The notes below the pieces were generated by a model. It did no database searches, was not told the origin of the DNA, and saw only the letters and a list, made by a program, of their open reading frames with translations. This document shows, piece after piece, positions 24,358 to 36,878 of a stretch of DNA of 64,000 bases (positions within the stretch are counted from its first letter, which is position 1; every line of letters begins with the position of its first letter). A program made the translations under genes and the position numbers. The DNA is from Aaosphaeria pasadenensis (Eukaryota; Ascomycota; Dothideomycetes; Pleosporales). The DNA is taken from contig JAKLMB010000004.1 in the NCBI GenBank assembly GCA_022813625.1, forward strand, positions 620,001-684,000, given 5' to 3'.

Positions 24358-27217
24358 TTATTCATTGAGACTGAACTCGACAACGCCTTCTTCCCTCTTC
24401 ACGCCAACCGACAATCTGGCGGCCGCCATGCCTAAAAGTCCCGAGGCCATGACAAGACTCGCGATATGGCCCCGCGGCATCTCGTCCAACAGCTCGTTGC
24501 CCTCGTTGAAGAGTTGCGACATCTTCGCGTTGCGGATGTAGTAGATCCGCGAGGAGAGGAAGGGGAGGATGGGTTCGAGGCGGAAGAAGCGAGGGCCGGG
24601 ACTGTCGGGCTTTTGGAGTGCGTCATAGTGGGCCTTGTAGTTGCTGCTGACGGTGGTGCTCGTGGATCTGTTGCCGTTACTATTGCTGTTGCCGTTGCTG
24701 TTGCCGCGGCTGTTGGATGGTTTAGGCGCTAAAGAGGATGAGATTGATGCGTGTCGGAACCTGGAGAGGGAGCTTTGCTGCGAGGAGGATTTGCGGGTTA
24801 CAAGGGCCGGTTTGGTGTGAGATTTCCTGCGGTGAGGAGTGATAGGCCTTGCGGCGTTCGTGAAGACAGGTTCCTGATGATCGATGGGAGAAGTAGTCGA
24901 CATACTCTGCTCTTCAAAGTAGCATGGATCGACGAAGCATTCCGATGGGGCTCCAACTCTACAGCCCTGTAGAAGCTCGTTGAACTCTACAGGTTCGAAA
25001 GAAGCGCCCTTGTTGCGAGAAAAGTGTTGCTCGAGGACCGTGTTCGACTGCAGGAGGACGGGATGGGAAGCGCCATGGAACTCGTGCAAGTGCTGGAGGA
25101 ACTCGCTTTCTGACGTGTACAGCTTTTGCTTGCATTGTCGGTATTTGTGGTACTGTTGGGCGTGCTCGACGTGGGAGCTTCGATATCCTGCACCGCACAT
25201 GTGGCAATGATGCGCTTTTGGAGATGGGAACTGAGGACACAGTGGAGGCGCAGTGTTTTCGGAAGCAATGTCGTCGAATGTTCGAAGAAATCGACAAGAC
25301 CAGACTCTACAGTGCGTGTGGTTGTCTCGTGCGCCAGCATTCGCGAAGACCTTTCGACAATATCGGCATCGAAACGGACCAACGGCCTGCGAGGCGCACA
25401 GGTTTTCCAGATGATTCTCTTGTCGATCTGACCACCACGTCGACCGATCGAAGCCTCCGGCGATGAGGTGATCAGCAACATGATTGCATCGTGCATTCCA
25501 GTCCTCCGCTTTGTTACCACAGAATCCGCAGTGAAGCATAGGGTCGTCTGCCCTCATGGGAGCACCAAAGCGTCTCCACTTCATCGCCAAGTCCTTGCAG
25601 CCATAGTCATGGCCTTCACTTGCAGTTAACTTAGACTGACAGCCCAGGCGCGCTGTGGGGTGTTTCATGTTTTGAAAATGGACATGATGCAGATGCTGGA
25701 CGAAGTGGTCTCTCCGGTAAAAGGTACGTTGAGTCTCCGGCTTATTCCTGCATTGCTGGTACTTGTGTGAGGCCATGTGTACCTCGTCGGGATGCTTCTG
25801 GCCGCAGAAGGGGCAATACTGGAACGAATCTTCGCGAGTGTTACAGCAGATCCATGTTGTCCGCAAGGCGTGGACAGAGTCTTCGTGACGAATCCACTCA
25901 TACTTCGTTTTGAAAGCACGTGGGCAGAAGGTACAGAAGAAAGGTAAGCCTTGCATAGGTGTTCCGGAGTCATCGACGCCGTTCACTTTCGCCCTGCTGT
26001 AGGGCGAATTGCGCCATGTCATTCGTCGGCGACCGCGTCGGCGATCACGCCCGAAGGAGGAGACATTGCTTCCCTTGGATGACAAGGTGTATGTCGTCGT
26101 CGGTGCAGATCCATCCGATGAAACCGAGGTGATAACCGAGCCCGATCGAGCTACTCTCGACCCAGACGATGAATCCATAAAAGTGTCACCCCGACTGCTG
26201 GGGGGACCACTGTTGATGGCGGCCTGGATAGCAGCCAGATCAGCGGCTTCTTCTCGGTAAGATGAAGCGAGATAAACAGCCAGTGGCGGCTGCGGGGAGA
26301 TAACACCCCTTTCGACCTCCAACTCCAGTGTCTCTAGGCTCTCCACGGAAAGCTTTGTCGCCAAGGAGTGTACACTCTCATCTGGCAAATCCGCCGCCGT
26401 CTCCTCGGTAACTGATGAACAATATTAGTACTGCTAATGTTGAATTTAGACAGGTTAGAATACCAGTTCCCTTCTTCCTCGCCCTCGCATTGTTGAACCA
26501 ATTCCGGACCTTCTTGGCTTCCAGCCCAGCTTGATGCGCGATGATGTCTATCTCCCACGAACATGGGTAAGCATTAGTGGCGAACTCATCCTCCAATAGC
26601 TGTCTGGCCTCCAGAGGGATTCGGGTATTTGGACCTTTCCGCTTAGCAGATGCGGGTGTGCGCGCACTCGCGGCAGACCCAAATCTCACGCTGGTCGTGC
26701 GGCTGCTGGTCGATGCTTGCCGACTGAGTCCTTCGCGAGGGGGGTCCGGTTTGGCGACGTTCTGCTGTTGGTCGTGGGCAGCAGGGGTAACAGTCGTGTC
26801 ATAAATGTCATTCTGTATTGGAAATGACGAATCAGACACATCCGTTGTTGGGGGTATTGACGTAGTCTCGGTCTGTACATTCATGTCCATGTGACCTATG
26901 GCATTGTCGAAATGGCTATCAGCCTGGTACGGGATCCCCGGGGTCGGGTTTGGTGAGAATATTGGAACCTCCCAACCGTTTCCATCGAACGGTCCCGGGT
27001 CCAGGGGAATAGGAATAGATGTTTCGAGGGTCGCTGATTGATGAAGTCCGGCGGGCTGCCAGTCCATTCCATCGACGTTGAAATCCGGGGTATCCTGGGG
27101 TAATAGCCCGTGCCCTAGCTCTTGCTCATCACCAACAAACGCTACCGCATTGCATTCATCATCCAGGCGTGCGAAGTCGAAGAACTCATCGAGGCTGCCT
27201 AGTGGTTCAGATGACAT
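24358..27217 (-). CDS. Homeobox and C2H2 zinc-finger transcription factor
   Basis: Two exons (27217-26464 and 26411-24358, intron 26412-26463) give 935 residues. The first ~190 residues are acidic and Pro/Thr-rich, a likely activation region. A homeodomain of the KN/TALE type spans about 195-250, with the recognition helix KVRNWFNNARARKKG ending exactly at the intron. C2H2-type fingers follow: FFCTFCPRAF..HEDSVH near 410-430, FRCRYCRKVF near 600, and HHCHMCGAGYRSSHVEH further on, with irregular spacing between some Cys/His pairs. The C-terminal part is Ser/Asn-rich with an SNGNSNGN-like run. It should act in the nucleus. Homeobox proteins with extra C2H2 fingers occur widely in filamentous ascomycetes and some control sexual or asexual development; the targets of this one are unknown. 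Confidence 0.9.
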
Positions 27218-27733
27218 CGTGCTTGAATTTCTTCTTCCTCTCAGGTTGGACGTGTCGCCTTGTAAGTTGCCTGGAAGATGCTAGTTCGAAGCCGGAAGTG
27301 GCTCGCCTAGCCAGGCCTGACGAGACAGCAGACGGCCGCTGAGACTGATTCCGTTTTCAGGCGATTAGAACGCGATAGAAGGTGTCGCATGTTAGAAGAG
27401 ACGAGCTCTAATAATGATCATGGAAGATTGAACGGTGGATGGAGAGTGGGTGACGGGTTGGATTTATGATGATGAAGAGGGTGTGGAGATCGACAGGCAT
27501 CCACTCCGTGGCTGAACTCGTATTCCCCGCGCAAGGGGCGCTAAACCTCATTCGCCTGCGCTTGTGTAAGGTACTACAAGCAGCAGGATGCGAAATCCGA
27601 TGTGCGCATGTGAGCAATGTAAATGCACTCGAAGACAGAATAAGTAATATCCCGCATGCGCAATTGGAATTGAATGTGAGTGCTACAGCCAATGTACAGC
27701 AATTTGATGCAAATATCACACCACCCCAAGTCA
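27218..27733. other. Intergenic region
   Basis: About 515 bases between the homeobox gene start and the end of the SDH assembly factor gene, which lie on the same strand. It should hold the promoter of the homeobox gene. No RNA or coding region was seen. Confidence 0.5.
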
Positions 27734-28814
27734 TTATTTGTCGAAACTTCGGATGTCAGGCATCATCCCAAGCCCTCCAGTGCTAGTCTGGGACGCACTG
27801 TCGCTCTCATTCGCACCGCCCGCGCTTCGCGACTTGACATGGTTCCTCAACATCTCCAAGATCTCGCTGTCCTTCCATCGACTAGGCACAGGCCTATACG
27901 CCGGCTTGAACGTCCCAACAGTTTGCGCCCATTCCCCTTTCGCTGGTGCACGCGTCCATTGATCCTTCAATTTTGAATCCGAATCCTGTCCAGCAGCGGC
28001 AGGTGTGGCCTGCGCGCCTCCAGCTGCAGAAGGCGAGGAGCCCTCTGCAGTCTCATGGCTCGTCGGCGCATCGTCCGGCGACTGTGTGGCCCAATAGTAG
28101 ATATCCCAATCGTTCTCGTCCAAAAAGAGATCGTACTGCTCCAATTGTCCCTTCGTCATCGTCCCAAGGTTCGCATCGGCGAATGTAGACATGAGTAATT
28201 CACTTTCTAGTGTTCCCCTCTTGCGACTCTGATCTGTTGTTAATCTGTTAGCCGGGCCTGGTATCCAATTGCAAAAGATGCTACCCCAAAGATAATCGCT
28301 CTGGGGGAGCAGGGCATAGGAACGGACATAATAACCTCGCACGCATAGTGTTTGCATCCTCTCCCGTCCTCCTCAGCGGCTCCACGCGGAACTTCGCACC
28401 CTCAAGCTCTCCCACACCGAGTTCCTTGTTGGGATCGCTCAAGTCCTGTGCCTGGCTACCTTGCGTTCCTCCAGTCATGCGCTCAGTGTTCTCAGGGACT
28501 GAGTCCTTGGGCGTGAAATTCTTATCAACTGCACTGAGGAGCTCTGGAGGCGCGGCATCCTTGCCAACGGAGGGCATCGCATTGTGGATCGTAGAGGTCG
28601 TGTTCGTGAGGTGAGGGTTCAGCGGCTTCTCTTTCTGCTTCTCGCGGTATGTCTCTGTGGTGTCATTGGCTCGCTTGTTCAGTTTCTCGAAGTCGTTCTT
28701 GTTGTCGTTGCGGCGTGCCGTGTAGATGGTGAAGGATCGGGCGATCGGGCGGGCGGGACGTGAAACGGCGAGCAAAGCTCTTGAGGAGCGTAACAATTGC
28801 CTAGAGGCAGCCAT
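27734..28814 (-). CDS. Succinate dehydrogenase assembly factor 2 (Sdh5/SDHAF2)
   Basis: Two exons (28814-28328 and 28233-27734, intron 28234-28327 with a GTCCGT donor) give 328 residues. The N-terminus is rich in Arg, Ser and Ala without acids (MAASRQLLRSSRALLAVSRP), a mitochondrial presequence. The core SDHAF2 domain crosses the splice junction, reading TMRARLLYQSRKRGTLESEL, then LLMSTFADANLGTMTKGQL and DENDWDIYYW, all family hallmarks. In yeast and man this protein helps attach FAD to the flavoprotein subunit of complex II in the matrix. The protein is about twice as long as yeast Sdh5 because of a linker before the domain and a Ser/Gly/Ala-rich tail, as in other filamentous fungi. I am confident in the family. 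Confidence 0.92.
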
Positions 28815-30102
28815 TGTGCTTTATGAAATGGCCTGTGACAAGTTTTGAATTGTCGTTGTCGGGTAAGAATTGTCGTCTGTTGTTTATGAGACGAGAACTG
28901 ATGTAGTCAAATATATTTGCCGAGGATGATCAATATTGACATCATGGTTCGTCCACATTCAAGGACTAACGCGATCCGGACAGTCTATGAATCGTCAAGC
29001 CCATCGCCAAGCCTATTCATCATTGATGATTGTACGTGATACCTGACTTGATTTCATTGGCAGTTGAGTCAATATTCAGAATCATGCGTGCTTTTGGAGA
29101 TTAAAGTAGTCGGTTGTAACTCCAGGTTGTGGGAGCACGAATATAGAACTTTGGAATTGGAAGCTAGCTACTTGCACGTGTTCAAATAAGAAATGTTTAA
29201 AAACATCGATAATCATTTCTCTACTTGTAACACAGATTATACTAACCATTGAATCACAGTATCGACAGTGAACCCTATAGGCATGATATAAAATATCAAT
29301 GAGACCTCAACCCTTTTGTGTAGCCACTAAATCTAGGTAGACCGTCCAGAGCAAGGAGGATGGCGTGAGGGGGGGCAGATGCACAAATGCAAATGGAAGA
29401 GGTGTGTGAAGATTAATGCAGAGGTCATGGAAACGCTCCTATTACTATACTACAATACATACATTAACAGAATCTTTTTTGCTGGGGCCAGAAATCCCCG
29501 AAATCCCTGAGCCTAATTATCCACCAACTTCTCCACCTTTCCAACCAAAAAGCCAAGCAAGCCCGCGTGTTTCTCGATGTCAGCGAAGACTGTGCCTTCA
29601 TGACAAGAAACACACCTGTTGACCTAGTGGGAGGAAAAGTGAGGGAGCGGTAGTCGGTTATCAGGAGGGAAAGTAGTGAAAACATGAGCTATTTCTCGGT
29701 TATCCGGTCCAGGAAACGTACGAAAATGATAGCATCTGCATCATTTTGTATGGGTGACAAGTGTTGGAAAAAAAGTGCTCATTAGATGCCGTTTAATGCC
29801 CGCTCGTGCCGCAGAAAACGCCTTGGAAGACTGAGAGAAGAAAGGGGAATGAAGGAAGAAATCAGTGAGATTAGTTCCTTTTTGAAGTGGCCTCGGCTCT
29901 CCCGCGAACCCTGCCATTACTTTTTCCCGTCCTGGAAAACGGCCTGAAGGGAAAGAGTTATTGAGATTGGTGAAAAAAGTCGTCCTAAAAAACGCCGGGT
30001 CGTGGGGATCGACCGGAAAGATGCATATGCCTCCCTCCATTAGTTTCTTTGCGTACTCCGTTTGCTATGCATTGTCGCTTCTACGCGATGGTGTGTACTT
30101 TC
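28815..30102. other. Gene-free stretch, about 1.3 kb
   Basis: Between two minus-strand genes. It holds the promoter of the SDH assembly factor and the 3' end of the splicing factor. Short open frames show no domain. AT-rich; no repeat or RNA gene was recognised. Confidence 0.5.
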
Positions 30103-33100
30103 TCATGCACCGTCCTTCATCTCGGTGTCTTTGGTGTTGTCTTTCTTGCCTCCTAATAGCATGGTCCGAAAATCCTCGTTGCTTTTTGCCTCGCCAGCCG
30201 CCTCAGCTCTGGAACGTGCAGATGCATGACCCAAGCCAGGTCGTCCCCGGCCACGAAAAGCTCCTCCTCGGGCAACAGGTCGACTCACGCGTGATGGCTG
30301 CATGAACTTGTTGCTGGAAGCTTCGCCCTTTGGCTTAGGTTGGGCAAGGCTTGTGCTGGGCTTGTACTCCGCTTTCATTTGCTTCAGCTCTGCCGGGGTG
30401 CCAATCTTGATCGGTTTACCAGGAATGATCTCGTGACCTTCGAGCACGAGGCTAGCTTTGCCGACACTTGCAACCTCTTCGAACTCGATGATCGCACCTT
30501 GATGTTTGGGCATGTAAGTCACTCGTTTGACACCAAAAGGGTCGACAAGTGCTTTGATGCGAACATCGTTGACGGTGTCAGGGATACCAAGAAGGGCGAT
30601 GGTTCGTTCTGCTACAGGCGCAATGGTAGAGTTTTCGTCTGCCTTCCCAGGGGTTCCCGCACGGGGTTCGGGGCTTGCCGTATCGTTGACGAGCTGAGAT
30701 CGGATTTTCGGGGGAGCTTTGAGCTCTTCCTTAGTCTTAGCGATTTCAACCTGCAAATCCATGTCCCACATATGCTTGCCATGCATCTCTGCAACGGCTG
30801 CATCTGCGGCCTCCTTTTTGTCAAATACGACCCAGCAGGATCCCTTATTCTGTCCTTTGTTGGCACCCTGTTTGACAATTGGCATGTTCAATTTTTCGAC
30901 CTTTCCGAACTTTTGGAGCGCTTCTCGAATCTCCGACTGCTTAGTCTTGTAATTTATACCTCGCACGAAAATTTCGCGACCTTCTTGAGTGGGGTTGTCG
31001 CGTTTTTTCTTTGCGTTGGGGTCAGAGATTTGTGCTACTAGGGGTAGTCCTTCGATTTCTTTATCATGTAAGGAAGTAGCCGCTTGTGCCTGTCTAGCAT
31101 TGATAAATTGTATGTAACAGAAGCGACGGTTGGTATTGTAGCGTAGCGAGGGGAACCTCAGATCGATAATTGTGCCGAATGGCTCGAACAGCTTTCGCAT
31201 GAACGCCTCGTCGGCTTGAGAAGGATAGTTTGCGACATATAATGTCGAGTTCTCGCCTCGTGTGATGGAAATTTCTGTTCCCTCGTAACCTTTAGCCTCC
31301 TTAGAGAGAGAGTAATCCGCTTCTTCTGGTGTCTCGAATTCCACAGTTGCCGTTATGCCATCACTCTCTTCTTTGATATGAATGTCTCGAACGTTGCCCG
31401 CGTCTCGGAAGAATTTTCGAATGCTCGCTTGCGTCGCACTCTTCGGTAGCTTCCGAACGATGATGGAGGAGTGTTCACGGTCGCGTTTCTGGACCGTAGG
31501 CTGTGCTGATGATGCCTCGCCAATGACCTGGGCTGCCGTCTCCACCGATGGTGCAACAGTGAGAGCTTCTTCAGAGTCGCTTTGCTTGCTCTTCTTGATT
31601 GATACAGTATCGGCCTCGGCCGCCTCCTCGCGTTTCCTCTTTCCATTGCTATCTGCAGAAAGGTTTTGCTGCTGTGCCTCTTCCGCAGCAACTCTTTCCT
31701 TCTCTCGTCGAATCGAGATTGTACGCCGCGACCGACGGCCTTCGACCATGGCGCGTCGAACGTTCAGAACAGACTCGTGTTGCTCGCAATGATTCAAATA
31801 CATCTCGAGAAGTGGCTCGGGTTGATCGATGGTGCTGAGACGTTTGATGCCTTGCTCCAGGACGGCTGTAGCTAAAGAAGGCGTTTGTAGTTGCTGTCCA
31901 GCATGGTCTTTGCCTCGAGTTGCATGGTTGGACCATACAACCATCTCCCAAATGTACCACCTGTACCAAAACTCATACGAGTCGAAACGTTGTTTTGCGA
32001 TCGTATCGAACACCTGCCTGGCCTCGTCGACACTTCCGCGCTGCGTCCAGAATTTGATATGAAGGCGTTCGAGGCGATATTGTGGGTCACCCGTCCAATC
32101 TTTTCCGTATCTTTTGATGCCCATCTCTTGTACAAGTTCGAGGGCGGATCGAATTCCGACCTCTGCAATGTCCGCGTCATCCTCCGATGCGTTCGGACTG
32201 TCGAAAGCTTTACGGCGGAGGTATCCACACCAAGACATCTGCACCTTGATAAGCTCTTCCAAATCAGTATGCTCAAGCATACCAGTCTCGGTAGCACTGT
32301 GTTTGATGCTCTCGATCTCATTGAAATCCTTGTTCTCCGCCTCTAACGTTAGTATTCTATGAGACCACAGGGATCCAGACCAGGGGCAATGCCGAGTAGC
32401 ACGCTGCAGAACATCCAAGAGAGAGACAGTTCGGTTGTTTTGCCAGATAAGGAACTCCACATAATCTTCCCACAAAGATGGATCCACAGGGAATCGCAAG
32501 GTTGCACGCTCGTACAGGGCATTCACCAATGGAAAGCTGGAAACGCCCATTGTTTTCTTCTCCCACTTCAGGTATCGCGTCATTGCCCAATGTTCGGCTG
32601 TTTGGTCCTTGCTTTGAATGGCCTGGAGCAGCTGGAATTCGAATTCGGCGCGATGATCGTACGTCTTCTTGATGTGAGAATTGTGCTGAACGGCGCGCTC
32701 CATGATTGCCTCATAGTTGCTCTGGTTGTATTTTGAGTTGAAGGTGGAAAATAAGGAGAGGGTGTTGTCCCAAGTCGCGTGCGGTTGACTGAGTCGTTCA
32801 TTGAAGATCGCCGATACCCTCCTGGCCTTGTCCGGACTGAAATGACGCTCCAGGTCATCTTGCAGTAGTTGCAGGTACCGGTCCCAGACCAAATTGCTAT
32901 CCGCGATGTTTAATTTGACATGTTCAGCCCCGCTCTGCAACGTGCTCATCAATAGATCAGCAGTGAATATCTCTTTTCCCACAAGTCTATCCTCTTCTGA
33001 CCATGCCTCCGGTGGGTTAGGCTCCCAGATGCAGGCCAGTAAGTGACTAATGTAATCGCCGTACATGATCCACAACTTCGGACTGTGCGGCTCTTCCTGC

Positions 33101-34117
33101 GTGGCCCGTTGACAAAGCTCCAGAACAGCCATACGGTCCTCGATGGTTCGTGCAAGAATTTTCTCGTCGTTAATCCGGTATTCCCACAGCTGTTCTCCCT
33201 GAGTGTACTTGCTATCCAGTGTTTTGTATGCCTCGCGAAGGATGTGGAGCAGTTCGTAGGACGAAGGATCGGCAGACGAGCCACTGCTCTCGTTAATGGT
33301 GTTTTGAAGCCCCTGGTGGAGGATGGTGATGAAAGACACATGGCTGTAGTAGTCGAAGGGGTTCTCGGCCAGAGCCTTCTCTAAATGGCCGAGCATCTCT
33401 ACGTTCTGTGCGTCAAGGAATTTGGTGTAAAGGCTGCGAGCTACTTTTGGCGAGTCTACCATGGTAACGTCTGTCGCCGAGGTTCCAGATATGCTGCGCG
33501 GGATGTTTTGGAGACTGAGGATATCAATTACTGTTAGAGCATGGCAAATGGGGTGGATTTCCTGGCAGGGAAACGCAAACAAAAGAAACATTCATAGCAT
33601 ACCTGATGGAAGGTCGCTGGGCAACACCCTGCTGCCTAGCTGTTTGCTGTATGTGCTGCATCGACGCGAGATCTGCCAAAGCGTCCATGCCTGGAGTTGA
33701 TGCTTGTCTGTGTAGGGTATGTGAGGGCGGTGGAGTCATAACGTGCGGCGAGTTCAGCTGCGGTCGCGCATCAAGAGGCGGAGTACTAGTTGCGCTGTGG
33801 GAAGCGCGACCATTGGTGTAAGCTGCTATTGAAGGTGAGTGTAGAGCTGGCCCAGGCTGAGGCTGGTGCTGGGACTGATGTTGATGTTGGTGATAGGCGG
33901 GTTGCGCGTGAGTCGGTGTCGGGATGCGATCGTTGTGGTAGAGCTGCGGCGACGATGTAATCTGCTCTCGAAGGCCTGAAGGAGTGCGCGAAGGCATTTG
34001 ACGCATGCCTGGCCGTATCTTGGAGGGGGATTGCATCGTGGGCGAGGCGAGCGATGGAGGCGGAGGAGTCTCCGCAGCCGGAGAGTCCTGCGGCGAGAGA
34101 AGAGAATTGATGTCCAT
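30103..34117 (-). CDS. U4/U6 snRNP recycling factor Prp24/SART3
   Basis: Two exons (34117-33603 and 33514-30103, intron 33515-33602 with a CTAAC branch) give 1308 residues. The first ~170 residues are Pro/Gln/Ser-rich, beginning MDINSLLSPQDSP. A long half-a-TPR (HAT) helical array follows, with motifs such as LWIMYGDYISH and SLWEDYVEFLIWQ. Four RNA-recognition motifs start near 852 (SIIVRKLP), 928 (TLYVANYP), 1016 (EIFVRGIN) and 1141 (TIALLGIP). The C-terminus has an RG-rich stretch and the Lsm-binding motif SNEDFRTMLLGG. The protein should anneal U4 and U6 snRNAs in the nucleus and contact the Lsm2-8 ring through the tail. Alternative use of a start inside exon 2 (MVDSPKVAR, 33461) would drop the N-terminal tail. 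Confidence 0.92.
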
Positions 34118-35380
34118 GATGACAATGTGAAGCGATTAAAGGTATTATGACCTAGTGCGACAGGATAGGGTTGGCAATGCTCTTTGTGAGAAGGCGCGGC
34201 TGTCACAACTAGAGAGTGAAGCGAACAGATGCAACAACGATGGCGGACGTCATTTGAGCTTATCGCGTAAAGAACGAGAGGGCGAGTTCGATGGCAGGGA
34301 GTGCGCGGGAGGGATGAATAGGGTTGAGACGAGTGGATGTGAAGGAGGAGGAAGACGTATTGACGGCGTGAAGCCTAGAGAGAGGAGAGAGAGAAGAGAG
34401 AAGGGAGATTTTGAGAGTAGTGAGTAGTAGCGTAGCACACCCAGTGGTAGCAGTACCAGCACTGAGCAGTAGTAGCAGCAAAGCAACACGAAAGGCGATG
34501 CAAATAATGGCAGAGCCAAGAGACGAAAAGGACCCGTTTACTAGGAGCGAGTTCAGTTAGGAGGACATCAAAACCAAACCGTTCTGGGGTTAAAGTATCT
34601 GTGCCACAAGAGAACGGCGACCTGCACCAGACCAGACGAGTCCAGTAGTAGTTACCCTGGCCTAGAGTTCCTTGGGGGGTACTTATGGGTATGGGTATGT
34701 GTGTGTGTGTGACCCTATGACGCGCACTGGGGCTGGAGGCAGAGCAAGGTATGGATTGGACGAAATCAAAGAAGGATGCAAAGGGCTGTTGACAGAAGGA
34801 ATGAAAAGATCAAAGACGTCTTTGTTTTGAAGATACGTACCCACAAAGAGGAAGAGAGAGCTGCTCGTACTCGTAGGGAGAGAGAGGGCCCCCCAGAATA
34901 GCGCGCAACGAGAAGACGCGCGACGCAATATCTCGTAATAGAAGCAGTGAGTGGTGTAGTGTAGGTTGTAGGTAGTGGAGAACTTTCTGCAGAGCGCGGT
35001 GCGCGTGTGTTTTGTGATATGAAAGAGGTCAATCTTCTCTTTTTCGGTAGTAGTAACAGACGACTCTTGATGCAACGAGTCTTTCTGAGACGAAAATAAG
35101 GATGGCTGGCTTGAAAGCTGGCTGGCCGGTTGGTTGATTGATTGTGGAGGTGGTTTATGGAGAGAGAGTAAAGTTGGTGATGATCCGCAGTCCTCGGGTC
35201 ACCTGACCTGCCTAAACATCCTGGTCCCATCGTGCCTGAGCCACAAGGAGCTAACCGGATCCGGAATCACTTGCCGGCTCTTGAAGAATTTCGAGATGCC
35301 TCAACTTTAACCTCACGGCACACGGCAGATCCCCATCTCGAACCCCCCATCGCGCGCCATTGCGGACGCACACAACCATT
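34118..35380. other. Gene-free stretch with purine-rich DNA
   Basis: About 1.26 kb between divergent genes. It includes a GAGA-rich run near 34377-34412 and CT-rich segments on the opposite strand, common in fungal promoters. One CCGGATCCGG palindrome lies at 35255-35264. Open frames on the minus strand are low-complexity Leu/Ser-rich and not credible proteins. Confidence 0.5.
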
Positions 35381-36577
35381 ATGAGCGTTAGGATACCGAC
35401 ACGGCGGATAGGGCAATCAGGTATGTCAATTGCTCAATTTCAATGTATCCATTATCTATCATGATCCGATACTTACACCACCACCTTAGCCCTCGCCCTC
35501 TCCCGCCCAAACACATATTGGATCACGACCTCACGACCCCTCTCTACCACCGTCCCCCTCTCCGCCTCCAAGGACTCCCTCCGCAATGATCTCCTCCTCG
35601 ACGTCCTGCGCAAGCGCCAGGCCGAACAGCACGCCGCCGCCCACGGCAAAACCACCGCCCGCGCACCCCAACCCGAGCAAGGCAACCTCCCCTCCGCCAC
35701 AATCTTCAAACCCGAGTACGAAATTCCTTCCTTCCAGGACTCTCTCCCCGATTTCGAGAAACGCGCCGTCAAGCGGGAGGAGAAGGAACGTAGGGCCTTC
35801 GTAGCCCGCAAGAGGGATGCGGAGCTGTCCGCCCCCAAATTGGATCCCATTCCCCGGAGCACGAAGCTTTTGGAACGGAAACTGGTCATAAAGAGCATCC
35901 AGAAGAGGGGTAGGTTGACGAAGGAACTAAAGCTCGCGAGGTCGGAGAGGCAATCGCTGTTCAGGAGCCGTGATTTGCCCACCAGTGTCAAGAAGTTGAC
36001 GAAGGTTATGAATTTGGTGCAGGGAAAGACGGTGGAGGAGGCGCTCGTGCAGCTGAGGTTCAGCAAGAAGAGAGTTGCGAAGGACGTTGCCAAAGGTCTT
36101 ATCATCGCGAGAGATCAGGCGGTCATCGCTCGTGGTATGGGTCTTGGTGCGGCACAGAAGGCGGAGACTGCACAGGACGCAAAGACTCTGGCCGACGGCT
36201 CTCGCATAAAGGAGAAGAAGGGAAAGAGTGTTACCATTGAGTTAAAGGATGGAAAGAAGAAGGAAGTGAATGACCCGACAGAGATCTATGTCGACCAGGC
36301 ATGGGTGGGCAAAGGCCAGCAATGGAAGACTCCAGAGTACCGTGCCCGTGGAAGGGTTAACCTTCTCACACATCGAACAACGAGTATGTCACCCTTACCC
36401 ACATTATCAAATCCAGAGTAGTGACTAACCCGCACAGGCTTTTCCGTTCTATTGAAGGAAGAAAAGACACGCGTGCGTATTTCGGAGGAGATCGCAAAGA
36501 AGCGGGACAACCGCAAGCTCTGGGTAGCTCTGCCCGACCGACCCATCCCCTCGCAGCGACAGTACTGCTTGTGGTGA
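35381..36577 (+). CDS. Mitochondrial large ribosomal subunit protein uL22m
   Basis: Three exons (35381-35420, 35490-36383, 36438-36577) give 357 residues. The ATG at 35381 is the only start that splices in frame; the long middle exon has none. The N-terminus is basic and hydroxylated, as in mitochondrial presequences. The L22 core follows in the C-terminal half: SVKKLTKVMNLVQGKTVEEA, LRFSKKRVAKDVAKGLIIARD and a WVGKGQQWKTPEYRARGR segment before the final exon (FSVLLKEEKTRVRI). The family protein lines the exit tunnel of the ribosome. The protein is longer than bacterial L22 because of the N-terminal extension typical of fungal mitoribosomes. Confidence 0.9.
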
Positions 36578-36878
36578 AGAGATCACGAGGACATAACGGA
36601 CAACTGTAAAATATGTATTTGCGTTTTGTGATATACAAGTGCATTGGGTCTACGAAAGAGACATGAATTGCAGGCTGCGAAAGAGGCTTGTTTGTACAAT
36701 ATACCACCATTCAAAGCCAGCCACTACCACCCTCGTTCTTTATCCAGCTTGCTCAATTGTGCTATACAAATCTATTCAGATCATCTGCAAGATACACTTT
36801 TAACCTAAGAAGATCCAATACGCAAATTACGCCAACGCTATGCAATGTGTGAAGAAGCCGTGCGAGCAAGAGAGACAT
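36578..36878. other. Region between convergent genes
   Basis: About 300 bases between uL22m and UTP15 stop codons, holding the two transcript ends. No other feature was seen. Confidence 0.5.

Noticed and set aside
34377..34412. GAGA-rich run as a possible repeat element
   Set aside because: Simple low-complexity purine tract common in fungal promoters.
35255..35264. CCGGATCCGG outside the catabolic cluster
   Set aside because: A single isolated copy before housekeeping genes; kept as evidence that the motif alone is not unique to the cluster.
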